Of a stretch of DNA of 64,000 bases, positions 1 through 11,934 are shown one piece after another (the stretch's first letter is position 1; every line of letters starts with the position of its first letter). Made by a program: the position numbers and the translations under genes. Below the pieces are notes generated by a model. The model saw nothing but the letters and a program-made list of their open reading frames with translations, ran no database searches and was not told the DNA's origin. Source of the stretch: Synaphobranchus kaupii (lineage: Eukaryota; Chordata; Actinopteri; Anguilliformes; Synaphobranchidae); the NCBI GenBank assembly GCA_029718625.1, contig CM056377.1:97828998-97892997 (forward strand), written 5' to 3'.

Positions 1-72
1 TTCAGTTTCACTTGTTCTTGGTCAGAACGTTGATCGATATTCTCAGTGCCTACGCCTTACTAAGCTTGTGTT

Positions 73-1677
73 CAGTGGCGTTTCTAGACTCTGGGGGGCC
101 CCAGGCAAAGAAGACCATTGAGGCCCTCCCTCCCCACACACACGCCCCATCAGCCCCCATAAAAATGCATTCGGTCAATTGTGCCATTCAAAAATAATCA
201 TTTATTAAAAAATAATAAATAACAGTAGTACAAAAGAAGGAGCAACAACATCTACAGTATGTAAAATCAAACAGGAACATCAAATAAAACATTTCTCCCC
301 TCTTGTCCTGTTTCTCATGTTTTCTTGAGGTTTATTTTTAGGGTCTTTTCATTTTTATCAAAGTTGTAAGCCCCAAAAAAGTGCCTGAGCGTTATCTCAA
401 ATGGGCTTTGGCATTTCACATTTATGGAAGTCAAAAGCAGTCATAATTCAATTGAAATAGAAAATTCGAAAATGAAATTGCAATATCACATTTGCAATTT
501 CGTTTCTGATATATGTTCGCATCATTCCGGTCAAAATGAAAATTCAATAATCCAATTTTCATTTTCATGTGGAGAACGCATCATTACGGTCAAAATTAAA
601 ATGAAAAGTCCATTTGACATTTATTTTTCTATGTACTCCCAGGTGTAACCCAGTCATATTTAAAATTAAATTGAAAATGAGAAAAAGAAAAGTCAATGTT
701 CACCTTTGTAATTTCATTTCCTTAACGTGGTCGCATTATTTAGGTCAGAAATAAAATGAAATCTCCATTCACAATTGCGTTTTCAATTCCTCGTCGTCCC
801 AGGTCTAACTCGGTCATATTTCAAATTAAATTGAAAATGAGAAAAAGAAAAGTCAATGTTCACCTTTGTAATTTCATTTCCTTAACGTGGTAGCATTATT
901 TAGGTCAGATGGCTTGCTACTACACATTAGCTAGCAAACTTAGTCTAACCATCATGTCTATGCAATTGCAAGGACAATTTTATATACATATATTATCATG
1001 CATCTTTCTTTTTCTTGTATTTTGTACCCAGATGTCAACTACATATTTAACAAATTGATTGCTAGTTAACTTTTACAAATGTTTTGTAAGCTAACGCTAG
1101 CTAAACTCAGTGAGCTAATCGCTGGATAGTTAGCTAGTGCTAGCCAGCTATCGATAACATATGTAATAGTTTGCTAGTAGGTTGCATATCACTCAGATGC
1201 TCACGGTGTATTTATTCAGCATAATTATATCCACTTACCACTGCCTTGATGTCGCTTTTCCTCCTCTTCTCGCTTTTTCTTTCTTTTCTGGTTACCACTG
1301 AGGTATGCTTGTTTCATGCTGCCGACGGTTAGCTACGTTGTAAGTAGGCTATGACAGGTAGCTAGCTGACTCTCGTAACTAGAAGGAGCCCCACATAGGG
1401 GGTTTCCGTTTTTAGCGGCGGTGCACTAGTGGCTGTATGCTTTATGGGATGTTAATTTACTTAATGACTTTGTAAATGTCACTGCAAAATGCACCAATAT
1501 GAGTGGGTGGGGGGGGGGGGGGGGGCGGCCTGCCGTTCTGAGACATTTAAGGGGGTTTATAGCGGTCATTGCAAAATGTTCCAATACATGTGTGGCCATC
1601 GGAGGCCCCCTTTTCCCACGTATATTTTGGGGCCCCAAACATTTGCCTGGTTTGCCTGTCCTGACGAAACGCCTCTG
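73..1677. mobile_element. Non-autonomous hAT transposon, 1605 bp, 8-bp TSD
   Basis: The ends are imperfect inverted repeats: CAGTGGCGTTTC on the left, and CAGAGGCGTTTC when the right end is read in reverse. The element is flanked by a perfect 8-bp duplication CTTGTGTT at 65-72 and 1678-1685, the hAT hallmark. It encodes no transposase. Inside are a degenerate 160-bp tandem repeat (about 640-905), a TAGC-rich stretch (900-1180) and a 17-G run (1509-1525). A 256-bp copy with the same ends is at 56070-56325. Confidence 0.85.
640..905. repeat. 160-bp-period tandem repeat inside the hAT element
   Basis: A block starting near 661 (ATTAAATTGAAAATGAGAAA, then CACCTTTGTAATTTC) recurs at 821 with only a few changes. 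The preceding CCCAGGT..TAAC..GTCATATTT stretch is also repeated, at 639 and 799. A more diverged unit precedes it at about 480-600. Confidence 0.75.
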
Positions 1678-1989
1678 CTTGTGTTTCTTCGAGATTCCCA
1701 AGACACCCTTCGGTTTGATTCCGGGTTTTGCCTGCCGATTTTGTTTTGTTTGCCTTTCTGACTTTCTGGTTTATTTGATCTTTGCTTTTGTGTTTTATTT
1801 TTATTTTTTTACTACGTCTCTGCCTATTCCCTTTGTTCCGTCGCCTAACTGATTTCCTGGTTTGATCTTTTGGACTGTCTTGATTATTCTTTTGGATTTA
1901 GATTTTGTCTCGTCTGGAATCTGATTACCTGGCTTTTTGACCTTGGACTGAAATAAACAACGTTCTTTTGCCTAATCCTGGGCCACGTT

Positions 1990-2190
1990 CAATCTGAAAA
2001 CGGTGTGCACCGTTTTGCTACAGTTTCCGGGTTGAACGACATGTTTCCTCGAAACGGTGTGCAACGGGCTTTGAGGTACGTTTTCTCATTGGGTAACACC
2101 TCTGACACACCCACCAAATCAGCAGCGACGTACGGCGACGGTAAACCCTGCCGTATTAAACAGGCAGTGCGCATAATGGATCCAACTTAC
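1990..2190. repeat. Short partly palindromic repeat relic
   Basis: The stretch holds ACGTTCAATCTGAAAACGG and two further copies of AAACGGTGTGCA, in a CpG-rich setting unlike its neighbours. It looks like a MITE remnant, but I could not define ends or a target duplication. From 2190 to 2790 I see nothing identifiable. Confidence 0.3.
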
Positions 2191-2795
2191 TAAAATCCTT
2201 TACTAATGCGTCAACTGCAGCTTGGTGTATGCAACAATTAAAGACATTAGAAGACATGTTTGCATCTTTTGCTATTGTTTGTACCATTGTGGAGTGACAC
2301 TTCCATAAACCTTTCTACTCCACTCTACTCCTCTAAGTATATAATGGTAAATATTACAATAGCATATCACAACAGTGATCAGCAATAATGATAGGCCTAA
2401 TACTCATCATAAAATAATTAGCTCCTATAGATTGTAACAGTCTCGAAGGTAAGAAGTGGGTTATCCTTCACCTGAAATGTTTTGCCTTGTCATCCTGAAA
2501 TGCGAGTCAAATGTTGGATCACTATACTTAGGAACCCACAGTTTCCACATACCCCCCTTCACTCGGTTGTGATGTTCTGTGCTATTCTGGACTGCAAGGG
2601 CAGTGACTGTAACATCGTGCGTATTTTGGAATATTAAACACGTATTTAAACCAATTTCATCAGGCTCCGAAAATTCTTCGAAAAGAACGCAAAGAGTGGC
2701 CTTCTCAGCTGACTACGCCTGGTACTTGAATTCGTATTTACCTTTTAGGGTCGTTTTAACGCACTTGTTCCTAGTTTGAAAATGCACTATGTACG

Positions 2796-2850
2796 TCGCT
2801 CTGGATAAGAGCGTCTGCCAAATGACTACAATGTAATAATGTAATGTAAA
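2796..2850 (+). repeat. SINE/LINE 3' tail
   Basis: GTCGCTCTGGATAAGAGCG followed by TCTGCCAAATGAC and an AATGTAA repeat is the 3' tail shared by many fish SINEs and their partner LINE. The tRNA-like head is not recognisable upstream. A diverged copy (CACTTTGGATAAAAGTGTC) is at about 14382-14420. Confidence 0.6.
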
Positions 2851-3163
2851 AGAAGCAGAGGATCGACAGGAGTATGCTAAGGTAGCAGCTAGAGGAAAGG
2901 AAGGACAAGAGCAGAGCACACCTACAGTCAGACCCAAGGTGTGGCGCACCTCCACCCCAGTTGGTGCTGATCTTCCCCTTCTAGATCTTCTGACCCCACG
3001 AGCAAGTGGAAGTATGGCAAGTGGGATTGTGACAAGTGGGAGTAGTGAAAGTGAAGAAGACGAAGAAGCCCCAAGGACAGGCACAAAATGATTTGTGCAT
3101 AGGGAACTGTGGATCAAGAGGGGAAAAACAGCACGAACGAGACGGAAAGACATTCAGGAAAAG

Positions 3164-3268
3164 ATGCAGACGTTTTTGGAACAATCACAGAGACGTTTAG
3201 ATGACATGGCGAGGGAAATAGAAGAGAGACAGCAGACCATTGAAGAGCGAGCACAGAGACTGAACTGA
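3164..3268 (+). pseudogene. Endogenous retrovirus gag, N-terminal coiled-coil fragment
   Basis: The frame from 3164 encodes a short Glu/Arg/Gln-rich amphipathic segment with heptad spacing that stops at TGA 3266-3268. It lies just 5' of the capsid-like frame and in a different frame from it, which suggests a frameshifted N-terminal (matrix/p12-side) part of the same gag. Upstream, 2980-3160 has acidic GAA/GAC codons consistent with more of this region. The assignment rests on the adjacent capsid and env pieces. Confidence 0.4.
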
Positions 3269-3302
3269 TGAACTGTCAGGCCGGAAGTTAAGAAGTGGAA
3301 AG

Positions 3303-3842
3303 GTGCTTCCTAGGCATTGGGAAGTACGGGAGTTGCCGTCAGATGAAGATGAAGGCCTGGACGAAGATAAAGAAATGGTACTCCAGTGCCCTTTAGTTAT
3401 AAAAGGAGGTCAAACACCGTATGTACCATGGTCATTTATGGACATGGTGGGGTTAGCGGGACGATTGCCAGATCTCACAGAAGGAGCTGGAAAATGGATT
3501 ACAGCTCTGGAAGAGAGCACAGGGGGAACCAGGATGGCTCTGGGAGACATTAAAGACCTACTGATGCATGTTATTGGAAAGCATGCTACCGACGGGATAT
3601 TCAGGGCAGTACAGCTGAACCAGGTGGCAGCGGGACATTCAGCGTACCATGTTGGCTTCGGTGGATACAGGAATGTGGTGTGGGCAGAGCTTCGCCAGGT
3701 GTATCCAGACAAGTTGGATCCTTCAAAGTTAGAAGGAGAAGAGCTAAAAGAAGGAGAAAGTGTACAGAACTTCCTGCACAAATTGCAACACAGATGGAGG
3801 GAGGAAACAAGAAGTCCCTGGAATGCAAGTGCCACCACATAA
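3303..3842 (+). pseudogene. Endogenous retrovirus gag, capsid-like fragment
   Basis: The open frame of 179 codons starts with an acidic stretch, then QCPLVIKGGQTPYVPWSF. That has the look of the proline-rich junction and first helix of gamma/epsilon-type retroviral capsids. A helical middle part (LTEGAGKWITALEES) follows, and GESVQNFLHKLQHRWREET lies where the major homology region and C-terminal capsid helices would be. No zinc-knuckle nucleocapsid follows; the frame stops at 3840. Protease, reverse transcriptase and integrase are absent, and env-like sequence starts within a few bases. Non-functional, ancient, and identified from pattern only. Confidence 0.6.
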
Positions 3843-3845
3843 AAC

Positions 3846-4238
3846 TTGTTCAAACTGATGGTCAAAAAGAGCCTGCCACGAGAAGTAATTGGGAACTGGG
3901 GAAGTACCGCTGAACTAAGAACGGACAATGGGTCAATACTACAGCCCGGATTCACAGTGTCTGACCTCCAGTGGGGCACATATCCGATAGCAGATGTATA
4001 CTGGTACTGTGGCAGAGATACACAAATTAAGGCCACGTTGGAAGCAAACTGGACAGGGATATGTGCACCAGTCGCGTTGACAGGACGAGTAACAGTTATT
4101 GGACTAAAGTCGCATCAACGGTTGAGGCGACGGAGACATTTGTGGGAAGAAGACAAGAATGTATGGATAAATTTGGCAGGCAACCCTGCGGATATTCCAC
4201 CAGAACACGAGGCAATGGACACTCAAATGCTTGGATAG
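3846..4238 (+). pseudogene. Endogenous retrovirus env, surface-subunit C-terminal fragment
   Basis: This frame of 130 codons includes VYWYCG, a sequon in NWTG followed by ICAPV, and a basic cluster (RLRRRR) that resembles a furin-type surface/transmembrane boundary. The combination is typical of the C-terminal part of the surface subunit in fish retroviral envelopes. It ends at a TAG. The signal peptide and receptor-binding part are missing, so this is a truncated relic. The downstream transmembrane fragment is in another frame. Confidence 0.55.
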
Positions 4239-4275
4239 TGTTTTATCCTTGGGTGCAGATTAAAAGGAATACAGA

Positions 4276-4470
4276 GTGGTAAATTCTGTATGGTACAATC
4301 AGCAAAGATTTATTAACTACACTGTGTTGTCATTGCAAGGAATAAAGGAACAATTGCATGCAACGCATGCAATTATGGTAATGCAGAACAGGTTCATTCT
4401 CGATACGATGCTCACCGACTCGCAGGGGTGTAGGCACAACAGACCACGTTTCCATTCATTCCACAGGTAA
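4276..4470 (+). pseudogene. Endogenous retrovirus env, transmembrane-subunit fragment
   Basis: The frame encodes a helical stretch leading to MQNRFILDTMLTDSQGC. This matches the LQNR..LD..L....G.C pattern next to the immunosuppressive-domain and disulfide-loop region of gamma-type transmembrane subunits. The expected further cysteines of the CX6CC motif are not visible, and the frame ends at 4470 before any membrane anchor. Together with 3164-4238 it outlines one provirus lacking pol, with no flanking LTR that I could define. Confidence 0.55.
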
Positions 4471-4479
4471 TACAAGTCA

Positions 4480-5640
4480 CATGTTCAAAATGGACCCCAG
4501 CGTGACGTCCGTAGCCAATCCTGTAGCTCGGAAATACGAGTAAGGGTCATAAAACCATAAAACAGAAGACTTCCAGTCTGTCGCCCCAATTCAATTCTTT
4601 TTTCTTCTCTTCCTCGATCGTGCTGCACACAGCTGCACAAGAGGCAGCACTCCAATTTCTCTTCCCTTTTGCTAGCTACACGGCTACAAAGGTGGATCTC
4701 CATTGCACCAGCATCAAAGGCCGCGGAGAGAGACGCAAGCGACGTTAGCGATATGTAGGGTCAACAGGAACTACAATTCCATACAGTCCACAGGAGGCTC
4801 CTCCCCTACGTTGGAAGTGACATAGGACGTTGTACCAGTTGTGATTTCCGTCCGCACTGTAATGTGATACTGCGCAGCGGAAATGCGCGACTGGCAATAA
4901 AGTTTATAAAATGGGCAACACGGCTGCTCCTTCTCCCAGTTCTTCCGGTTCAGTTGTCCGCTCAACTTGCCAGGGCCTTCACTGCCTCGTTTCACGGCCC
5001 CATGTGGCCTGCACGCCCGGGGAAGAGCCCTCGCTCCACTAGGAAGCACGGCCGTTCATGACGCCGATCCAACTGAGCGAGGCGGGCTCATCTACTCCCG
5101 GCTATCGGCCACGGAGGACTGGAGACGAGACGCAAGGAGGCAACGCGAGCACCCGGTGGCCCAGAAGAACCACCAAGCGGACCACGCAGCCCCTGATCCT
5201 GCAGCACAGCACCGCCTGTGAGTCCCCCAAAGAGGCAAGCGGTCTACAGCAGGATCATGTTGCGTATTTCGGGGGAAATAATGTGACCAGTTCCATTATC
5301 TGCCCCTACGAACTGCAACCCTGATGACGAAAGAAACCAGTTCCAGGGACACAAGATGAGGCGGCCGGTTCCCCTATCTATCACAACCCTACGAACTGCA
5401 ACCACAGGATTGGGCGACCGACTTTCCCCTTTCATTGTGAGTGTGCAATCCAACGAAACCAAGGAAACCATTCAAAGGACTTTGATTCAAGTAAGGCTGT
5501 AACATGGGCAATAGCATATTAGTTAGCCACCGTGACATATTTGTGATTGGAGGTATGCAACTGCTATTGAATGGTGAATGTAACAGTCAATAAAATGTTA
5601 GTATTTAAAACCAATGGGTGGATCATTAGCTTCTGGAGGT
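4480..5640. other. Unassigned, CpG-rich stretch
   Basis: No supported gene. GC rises around 4950-5220. CAATAAAGTTTATAAAATGG near 4896 could be a polyadenylation signal of a degraded LTR belonging to the upstream retroviral relic, but I found no paired copy. Open frames here overlap on both strands and have no recognisable content. Confidence 0.3.
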
Positions 5641-5658
5641 GTGGTTACAATAATTGTG

Positions 5659-5724
5659 CAGGGGTGGCGGGGCCCATTGCGAGATCTTTTCATGGGGCCC
5701 AAAATCCCTGGCGGCACCCCTGAC
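5659..5724. repeat. Tiny inverted-end MITE relic
   Basis: CAGGGGTGGCGGGGCCC at the left faces GGGGCCC..CCTGGCGGCACCCCTG at the right, an inverted pair with a hAT-like CAGGGGTG terminus. There is no clear 8-bp duplication. From 5725 to 6690 I see no repeat or gene, only AT-rich sequence leading into the candidate promoter. Confidence 0.4.
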
Positions 5725-6694
5725 CAAACTATATACATAGAAAACTTGACCGACCCAGCGACCAAGTTGCTCGCTGTGAGAACGCGGCGTTAGACAGCGC
5801 TCTCCACCAACATCATCAAAACACCAAGTGAGGCAATATCTTTTGGAAGAATAGTGTTCCATCCTTCCAGTAGAGTTCCAGAGACTAGAATCTATGCTAG
5901 ACTAGAGGTAGAATCTATGCCAAGGCACATTGAAGCTGTTGTGGTGGCTCGTGGTGGCCTAACACCTGACTATGACACTTTATGTTGGTTTTTCCTTTAA
6001 TTTGTCACCCCTCTAAGTCACATATGCACTTATTAACATGCTGACATAAGGAATATAAGCCTAGAGAGATGGATTAACACCCTACAGCAATAAGATTTCA
6101 CATTGCTTAGATGTTATTCTGTAAATGACAAATGTTATCTTTATGTCTGAAACTAGCAAGATGCAATGCTTTAACACCTCAGGAAATGCTGATGTCATGA
6201 AAACGCAGCAATCAATTTGACTTCATTTTATATGCAAGTGGAAGACTGCATCCAGATGTGTTAGATATCATGTGCAAATCTTGTTATATCAATATGGTCA
6301 TATTCAACATATGGTCTGCTACATTATTTTAGACAACATAGCTACATCAATGAGCAAATGTGAATTAAAACTTAAACTGAGAACAATCTATTGAATACAC
6401 TGGAAATAAATATGCATCCTCAAGTATTTCCCACTTCGAGTAATTTGATAGTTTTCAATTACTTATTTAGAAATCACCATTGCGCCTTATTTGGAAAATA
6501 CTAAGAGTGGTCTTGTGGCAATGAATGAAGGATATGCTCCAAAATGCAATTACAGGGAGCTATTCAGACTACGCATGTGACTGGAGAGGGGGAGATATGA
6601 AAACAAGACGCCTGACCCTCTTCTTGAGATCTAGCTCCTCAACTGGCACAGACGGTGATGCGGAGAACGGAGCGAGGTGGTATAGTGCTGACTT

Positions 6695-6702
6695 TATAAA
6701 AG
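6695..6702 (+). promoter_or_regulatory. TATA box, candidate brinp3 core promoter
   Basis: TATAAAAG is a consensus TATA box, predicting initiation near 6725-6730. It lies on the same strand as brinp3 and upstream of a good splice donor at 7246. The surrounding 6.5-7.2 kb shows no match to any repeat seen elsewhere in the window. Assignment to brinp3 is inference from position. Confidence 0.4.
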
Positions 6703-6725
6703 AGTATTTAACCAGCGTGCAAATG

Positions 6726-7245
6726 CACTTTTGCATACCGCGTTGCAATACTAAATATCATTTTTATGCTGGTTGGTTATGATTTTTGGTGGTCTCGGTT
6801 TCTTTTTTGGAAGGAAGCCCGTATTTTCTACAGATTTCTGGTGAACGCGTTGCTTTTTTCTCTGTTTGGATCATTTTATTAGATACAGATTATGCCAAAA
6901 AGGTCAACGCTTCTGCATCCGGACGGATATTTATACACGGATAACCTTGTTATTTAATTGCAGAGAAAACCTTTTTTTGCACAAGTTACGCGGTGGACTA
7001 GGGGAATAGCGAGAAATGTGTTTGTGCGGCGCTTTCCGACTTTATTTGGATGAAGTTTAATGCATGTTTAGTGTTGGCAGATATTTCTGTTTTAAGCTCA
7101 GCTCTACGAAACGAATTTTACATTTTTGATATTATACGTTTACGGACAAGCGGTTCAACTGACTGCGCAAGATAATGGAATCACTATAAGCAGAAGTATG
7201 CTTGCCGTTCGTGCTACAGCAATCCATGTGATGAGATGATTTGTG
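6726..7245 (+). other. Candidate non-coding exon 1 of brinp3
   Basis: The span runs from the expected start about 30 bp after the TATA box to the donor TTGTG|GTAAGT (GT at 7246-7247), the best donor in this region. It has no long open frame and several short upstream ATGs, as expected of a 5'UTR exon. A vertebrate BRINP3 transcript with a non-coding first exon would fit, because exon 2 begins with a proper acceptor before the ATG. Both ends are predictions; a different exon 1 upstream of the window is possible. Confidence 0.35.
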
Positions 7246-10200
7246 GTAAGTTGTGGTATGATTCGTACAATTACATACACCAAATTATCGGCTGACTAGT
7301 ACCCCATATTCGGGGTGCGATGCCCCTTTTTCAATGCCCAAAAGATCGGGTCCAATTCACTGTAGGCTACATAAAAAAGGCTAAATTGATTACAATTCCA
7401 CATTAGCTTGTGGCTATAGTCTAGAGACAGTTATTCCTATAATGACAAACTTTGCAATTCAATTTGTGATTCAAACCATCGTTGATAATTATTTTAGATT
7501 GCAAACTTACAAAATAGGCTATAAATCACGTTTGCACATGCAGTCTGAAATTCCGGGATGCATGTTCCTGTTTAGCTGCAAACATTAGCCTACATTTCTG
7601 ATTTCTGCGATCATTTTGTAATGGTCCAAATAGGGTCATCTAAGACATTTTAAGACATGGCTACACTGTGACATGTTGTATGTTATGTGACCTTAGCCAG
7701 AGACAAATCATACATTCTTAATATTGCTTCACATGCTTCTAAAAATCCACGTGGTAACTTAATTTAAAAATGAAGATGCTGGTCAGGATTGAGTTGTTTA
7801 AAAGAAAATACTGTAAAACACATATTCCATTCTCTTCATCTGATTTTGTCCATTTTGCACACACTGTTTGGAAATGTCTGAATAAAGGGATGTTCTACAT
7901 TATATTTGGCAGAATATATATTATTGTGATATTTTACATCTGTTTGTGTAGCAGTATGAGGAAATCAAGCAGAAAAGGAGCATTTGTAGAAAATTAAGAA
8001 TTTGGTGTTCAATGCACTTTGGAAAAGTGATAGGTGTTGTTAATGCCTCCCAGTTCAACTGAGAGGAAACAGAATTTTGTTACTGTTGTTTTAGTTGGGG
8101 TAATTAAAATCTGCGTATAAATTTAATTTACCATGGTAATAGCACAGAAACAGAACTGCAGCAAGCAGTCTCTTGGCCATTCTCACCAGCCCCCAAAGAA
8201 ACAAAGCCAAAGCCTTGAGATGATTTTTGTGGAGAGCAGTGATGTTTCAGTTTATTACTCTCCATCAGGTCACTGGGCAGTATGCACTATATCCATTATG
8301 AAGGGCTATGAAATGGGAGGGTTATATAGCTTTGTGCCATATCGTAAAGAGACAAAGCCAGCATTGCCATGAGTGTGTTGCTCCAGTATCACTTACATCC
8401 ATACTTATGTCAGGTCTGAGTATCTCAGGCCCAAGTACAATGACAGTTAAATGCAATCAAGCTAATTGTAATTTCATCTGCAATTAGCATACAATTTGTT
8501 CATTGGCATTATATTATGTAGTCATTTTTCAAGTTATTGCACACCACCCAGGATTAAATCTTATTTGAAACCTAATTGAGGCTTGTTTTCTAGATCAATC
8601 TTACAAACTTAAACTCATTTAAGTTTGCCTATTTATTTATTTATTTATTCTTGCCCACTGTAGCATTTCAAACATCATAGCCAAGTATGGATTTGCGTAA
8701 ATAGCATGGTCATAATTACTCAGCTGTAAAATATTTTTACAAGAGAGATATATTTCTTTTGATGTAAATATATGAGTTAGGTACCCCCCATAAATAAATA
8801 AATATATAGTTTGGCTTTGATAATGCTGTGTTTGACACTCTTGGACTGCACAACTAATATTCCTGCGACAGAATTATGCATTAATCCTTTCAATGAATTC
8901 CTGAAGAAGAGCTGTAGTGAACCACTGCAGTGTGGCTCCCCAGCTGTCTCATCAGAGCCAACCACGGCAGGTCTTTCCCATCACCAAGCTATCACTTTTG
9001 CACTCTGATACGTAGGCAATGGTACAGCCAAAGTCACTCATTTGCACTGGAAAATCATCAAAATTTTAGTTGCTTATGTAAAATGTAAAATAGTGATATG
9101 AGGTATAATCAATGTATGTGAAATACTGGCCTTATACAGGTATGCTCACTTGTGTTCAGGTGTACTCAAGAAAATATCTATCCTTAGACACAATGGTTTC
9201 CACAAATTAATGAGTCATTCATAACACTGAAGCAATTATTTTAAATAAAAATACCAGATAAGCAAACACTTGGTGCACAATGGATCTGGCTATGGCATTA
9301 ATAAGTCTTTTGTGCAGAGTATCCATCTCCTATTATTTTATGATAATAAGAAAACCGACAGATCTCTGACGCTACCCTTGTTCAGAGATCTGTGGGACAC
9401 ATTCAAGAAGCAAGCAGTATGCAGACAGATTGGTTGACTGATTAGAGCATTAGAACAAAGACGCCTGCAGGGAATGCTCAGTGATTGAATAACACAGTGC
9501 AAGAGATGGTCTTGTATACCATGCCGACAATTGCTCGGCACCTGACAAAAAAGCCTCATTAAAAAGATAGAAAATGTGTCAGTGTCACAAAAATGTATTT
9601 ACTGGAGTAGATTTCACCTAGAGTGGTTCATAGGCAATGAAAGAATGAAAAGTGAATGCAATTTTTAATTGTTGTTTTTACATATAAATGATCCATAAGA
9701 TCCACTGTTATCAAATAACAGCCAATACAGCCATAAAATATGTTTGTGTGAGGATTCATACAATTCCAGTAGTGGTGTAGCACCTGTTTTTGACTGTAGT
9801 TTCACCAGACATTTATTGTGCCTCATCTACCAAGACTAATGTTCCTCCTTGAAAGGGAACCTCAGGGCTTGCTTGTAAGGCCTTTGCCTTTACCAAAGGC
9901 CACTTTAACATTTACAGATGCCTTTTCCTGGACTCAGAACTACTATTTGATATGTAGCCAAATACAAATTTACAAGTGAGCTGAAGATTTTTATGAGATC
10001 AATCACAATAATTAAGCAGCGCTGTCTTTGCACTGCTTATCCTGCAAATAAATTTTATTTGTGTTGTTTTTCCATTTAAACGTAGGAAAATATTTGAAGT
10101 CACTCAGCACAACAGCAGCTGTACATTGAATAAAAGCAATATCAAAAGCAACCAAGTGTAAACACTTTTCAACTACACCTGATGTGGCCTTTATGACTAA

Positions 10201-11035
10201 TATTGATGGCAGTTCCCCCATCAACAGTTGAAAGACCAAAGTACTTCATTTGATTGTATGTGTGAACTCTTGTATTTTAATTCAGCATAAATGTATGTTT
10301 TTAAGTGAATTTAAACTAAAGAAGCCAGGTTATATATTGTTACTGTACATATAATTTCATAATATCAAGACCATATCTGTCAATTAATGTGTTCATGTGA
10401 CAAGATGGAAAAGGAAATTTGTTTTCATGAGTATATATCGTATACAATACATGAGCAATAATGTGTCTGTGAAATATATATTTCTCAAAATGAAACGTAG
10501 CGTGAACTTTGCATTCACTTTAGCTGTGATGTCTAATGCTTTCACACAGATTTCATATATACAAATCCTCCTTGTCCTCTATCACATAAAAAAGACTATA
10601 AGTAGTAAATAATAATCACGCACAGGCGTATCCTTTCACAATAGAGCATTTTACCACAGGCAACATTTAAATGGTGTTGACCGTTGTATAATAAAGCTAT
10701 CTAGGTTCATATCGGGCAAAAAATTCCAATTTCTCAGCTACGGAAGGGAGGATGTAAAGTTTACCGGTTCCTGCATTACTGATTTGGGTTTTCAGGGATG
10801 CTTGTAGTAGAACTTGAAAGCACCTGTTGAAATGGCAATTAAATTATCTGCCCATTCAAATGAGTTATCGCTGGAAATAACATAAGTAAAGCTGTATAAA
10901 TACCACACAGAGGCTTTAATACTTTGCCATGGAAATAGTTTCCTAACAATATGCTTAACACATGGAAAAGCTAATTTTGGTGTTAACACGTAAGTTCATG
11001 AATTTAGGCATGAGTATTTTGGCATAAACACAGAC
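7246..11035. other. Putative intron 1, first part, mostly unique
   Basis: AT-rich sequence with a short (ATTT)n at about 8631-8650. No open frame has recognisable content, and no repeat pairs with elsewhere in the window. I see nothing else to annotate here. Confidence 0.4.
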
Positions 11036-11039
11036 GGCC

Positions 11040-11215
11040 CTATCTTAGGTGTGTCTTTGATAGTTATTTTACCGTCCCAGCGCTCACATTGTTTAAATAG
11101 CAAGTGAACTTGCGCCATAGCAAGTGAACTGGGCAGATTGGTCTTATACTGAGGTGTGGCCAGTATAATTTTTGCTGTATTGCTATCTTGAGGTGGCAAA
11201 AAACATTTCTGCTAA
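11040..11215 (-). repeat. MITE family B, half copy (locus 1)
   Basis: Read in reverse this matches 20050-20190: GCTCAAGATAGCAATACGCC there and CTCAAGATAGCAATACAGC here, with CTGGCCAC and GCCCAGTTCACTTG shared beyond. The other half of the family is at 11741-11934. Confidence 0.55.
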
Positions 11216-11524
11216 AACCACCACAAACCTGGTCTTAAGTCATGTCGCAGTTGTTTCGATGTTATTTTAACAATGCAATATAAGTGTGTCTACATAGGCG
11301 TGTACACAACAGGTGTATAGTCTCATGTCTGAAACACATAGGGAGCAAGCAAGCATAAAAATAACAAGATTACAATGTGAAATATTATTATTGTGTGGGC
11401 TATATCAAAAAATGCATATATAATAAAATGGTCCATCAGTCAAAGACCACATACCTGTCCCTCAGCGAAGGGGAATGCCGCCTTAAAATTGCTTTCATCC
11501 CACCAGATTTGAACAAACTTCTTT

Positions 11525-11722
11525 TATGGTTATTAATGTATATACTGTATGTTACTATTCTGAAATAAATGTATTCTGTTGCAAATTTCTGAATGATACA
11601 GCTTCTTCTTCAATTTAAACCATGGATGTTCAGGGAATATTTTTTGAGATACTGAGATTTAAATAAAAGTAGTAGAAACTAGGTGGAAATTGCCTCTGGA
11701 AGGCCAAAGTAAATAGAGTTAA
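11525..11722. repeat. Inverted copy of the interior of the hAT-like element at 12222
   Basis: About 200 bp matches, in reverse, 12350-12560 (for example GAAATAAATGTATTCT against AGAATACATTTATTTC). The copy lies outside the element's 8-bp duplications, so it is a separate fragment of the same family. Confidence 0.75.
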
Positions 11723-11740
11723 GGAATGGGATATGACATT

Positions 11741-11934
11741 TTTATTGGTTTATTGCATGTTACAACCAAGACACACCTATAATTAATGAAGAGACTAAGT
11801 TCAGCCCATTTGCACCTTGCGCCTTACTTAGGGCTCAAATAACATGCTGGCTAACTAGCAAAACTTGGACACACCCTAAATGCACTTGTGCCATGTGTTT
11901 TAGACCAAGCACTAAGACCGTCAAGATACAGCCC
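11741..11934. repeat. MITE family B, other half (locus 1)
   Basis: Shares ACACCTATAATTAATGAAGA with the reverse of 19655-19690 and ends GCACTAAGACCGTCAAGATA. That end is the inverted counterpart of the family terminus GGGCTCTATCTTGGCGATCT at 19584. Confidence 0.55.

Larger units (their letters stand above)
1..1985 (+). repeat. LTR-like repeat, 3' part, split by a hAT insertion
   Basis: Removing the hAT element at 73-1677 rejoins 1-72 to 1686-1985. The result is a pyrimidine-rich stretch ending in a TTGACCTTGGACTGAAATAA signal near 1940-1960, typical of the 3' part of fish Gypsy-like LTRs. The left end is outside the window, so no terminal motif or target duplication can be checked. Confidence 0.45.

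Noticed and set aside
424..905. CRISPR-like spaced repeats
   Set aside because: Spacing and unit (160 bp, A/T-rich, degenerate) are those of a tandem repeat inside a hAT element in a fish genome.
3410..4036. 208-codon minus-strand frame
   Set aside because: Shadow of the gag/env-like plus-strand frames; no recognisable content.
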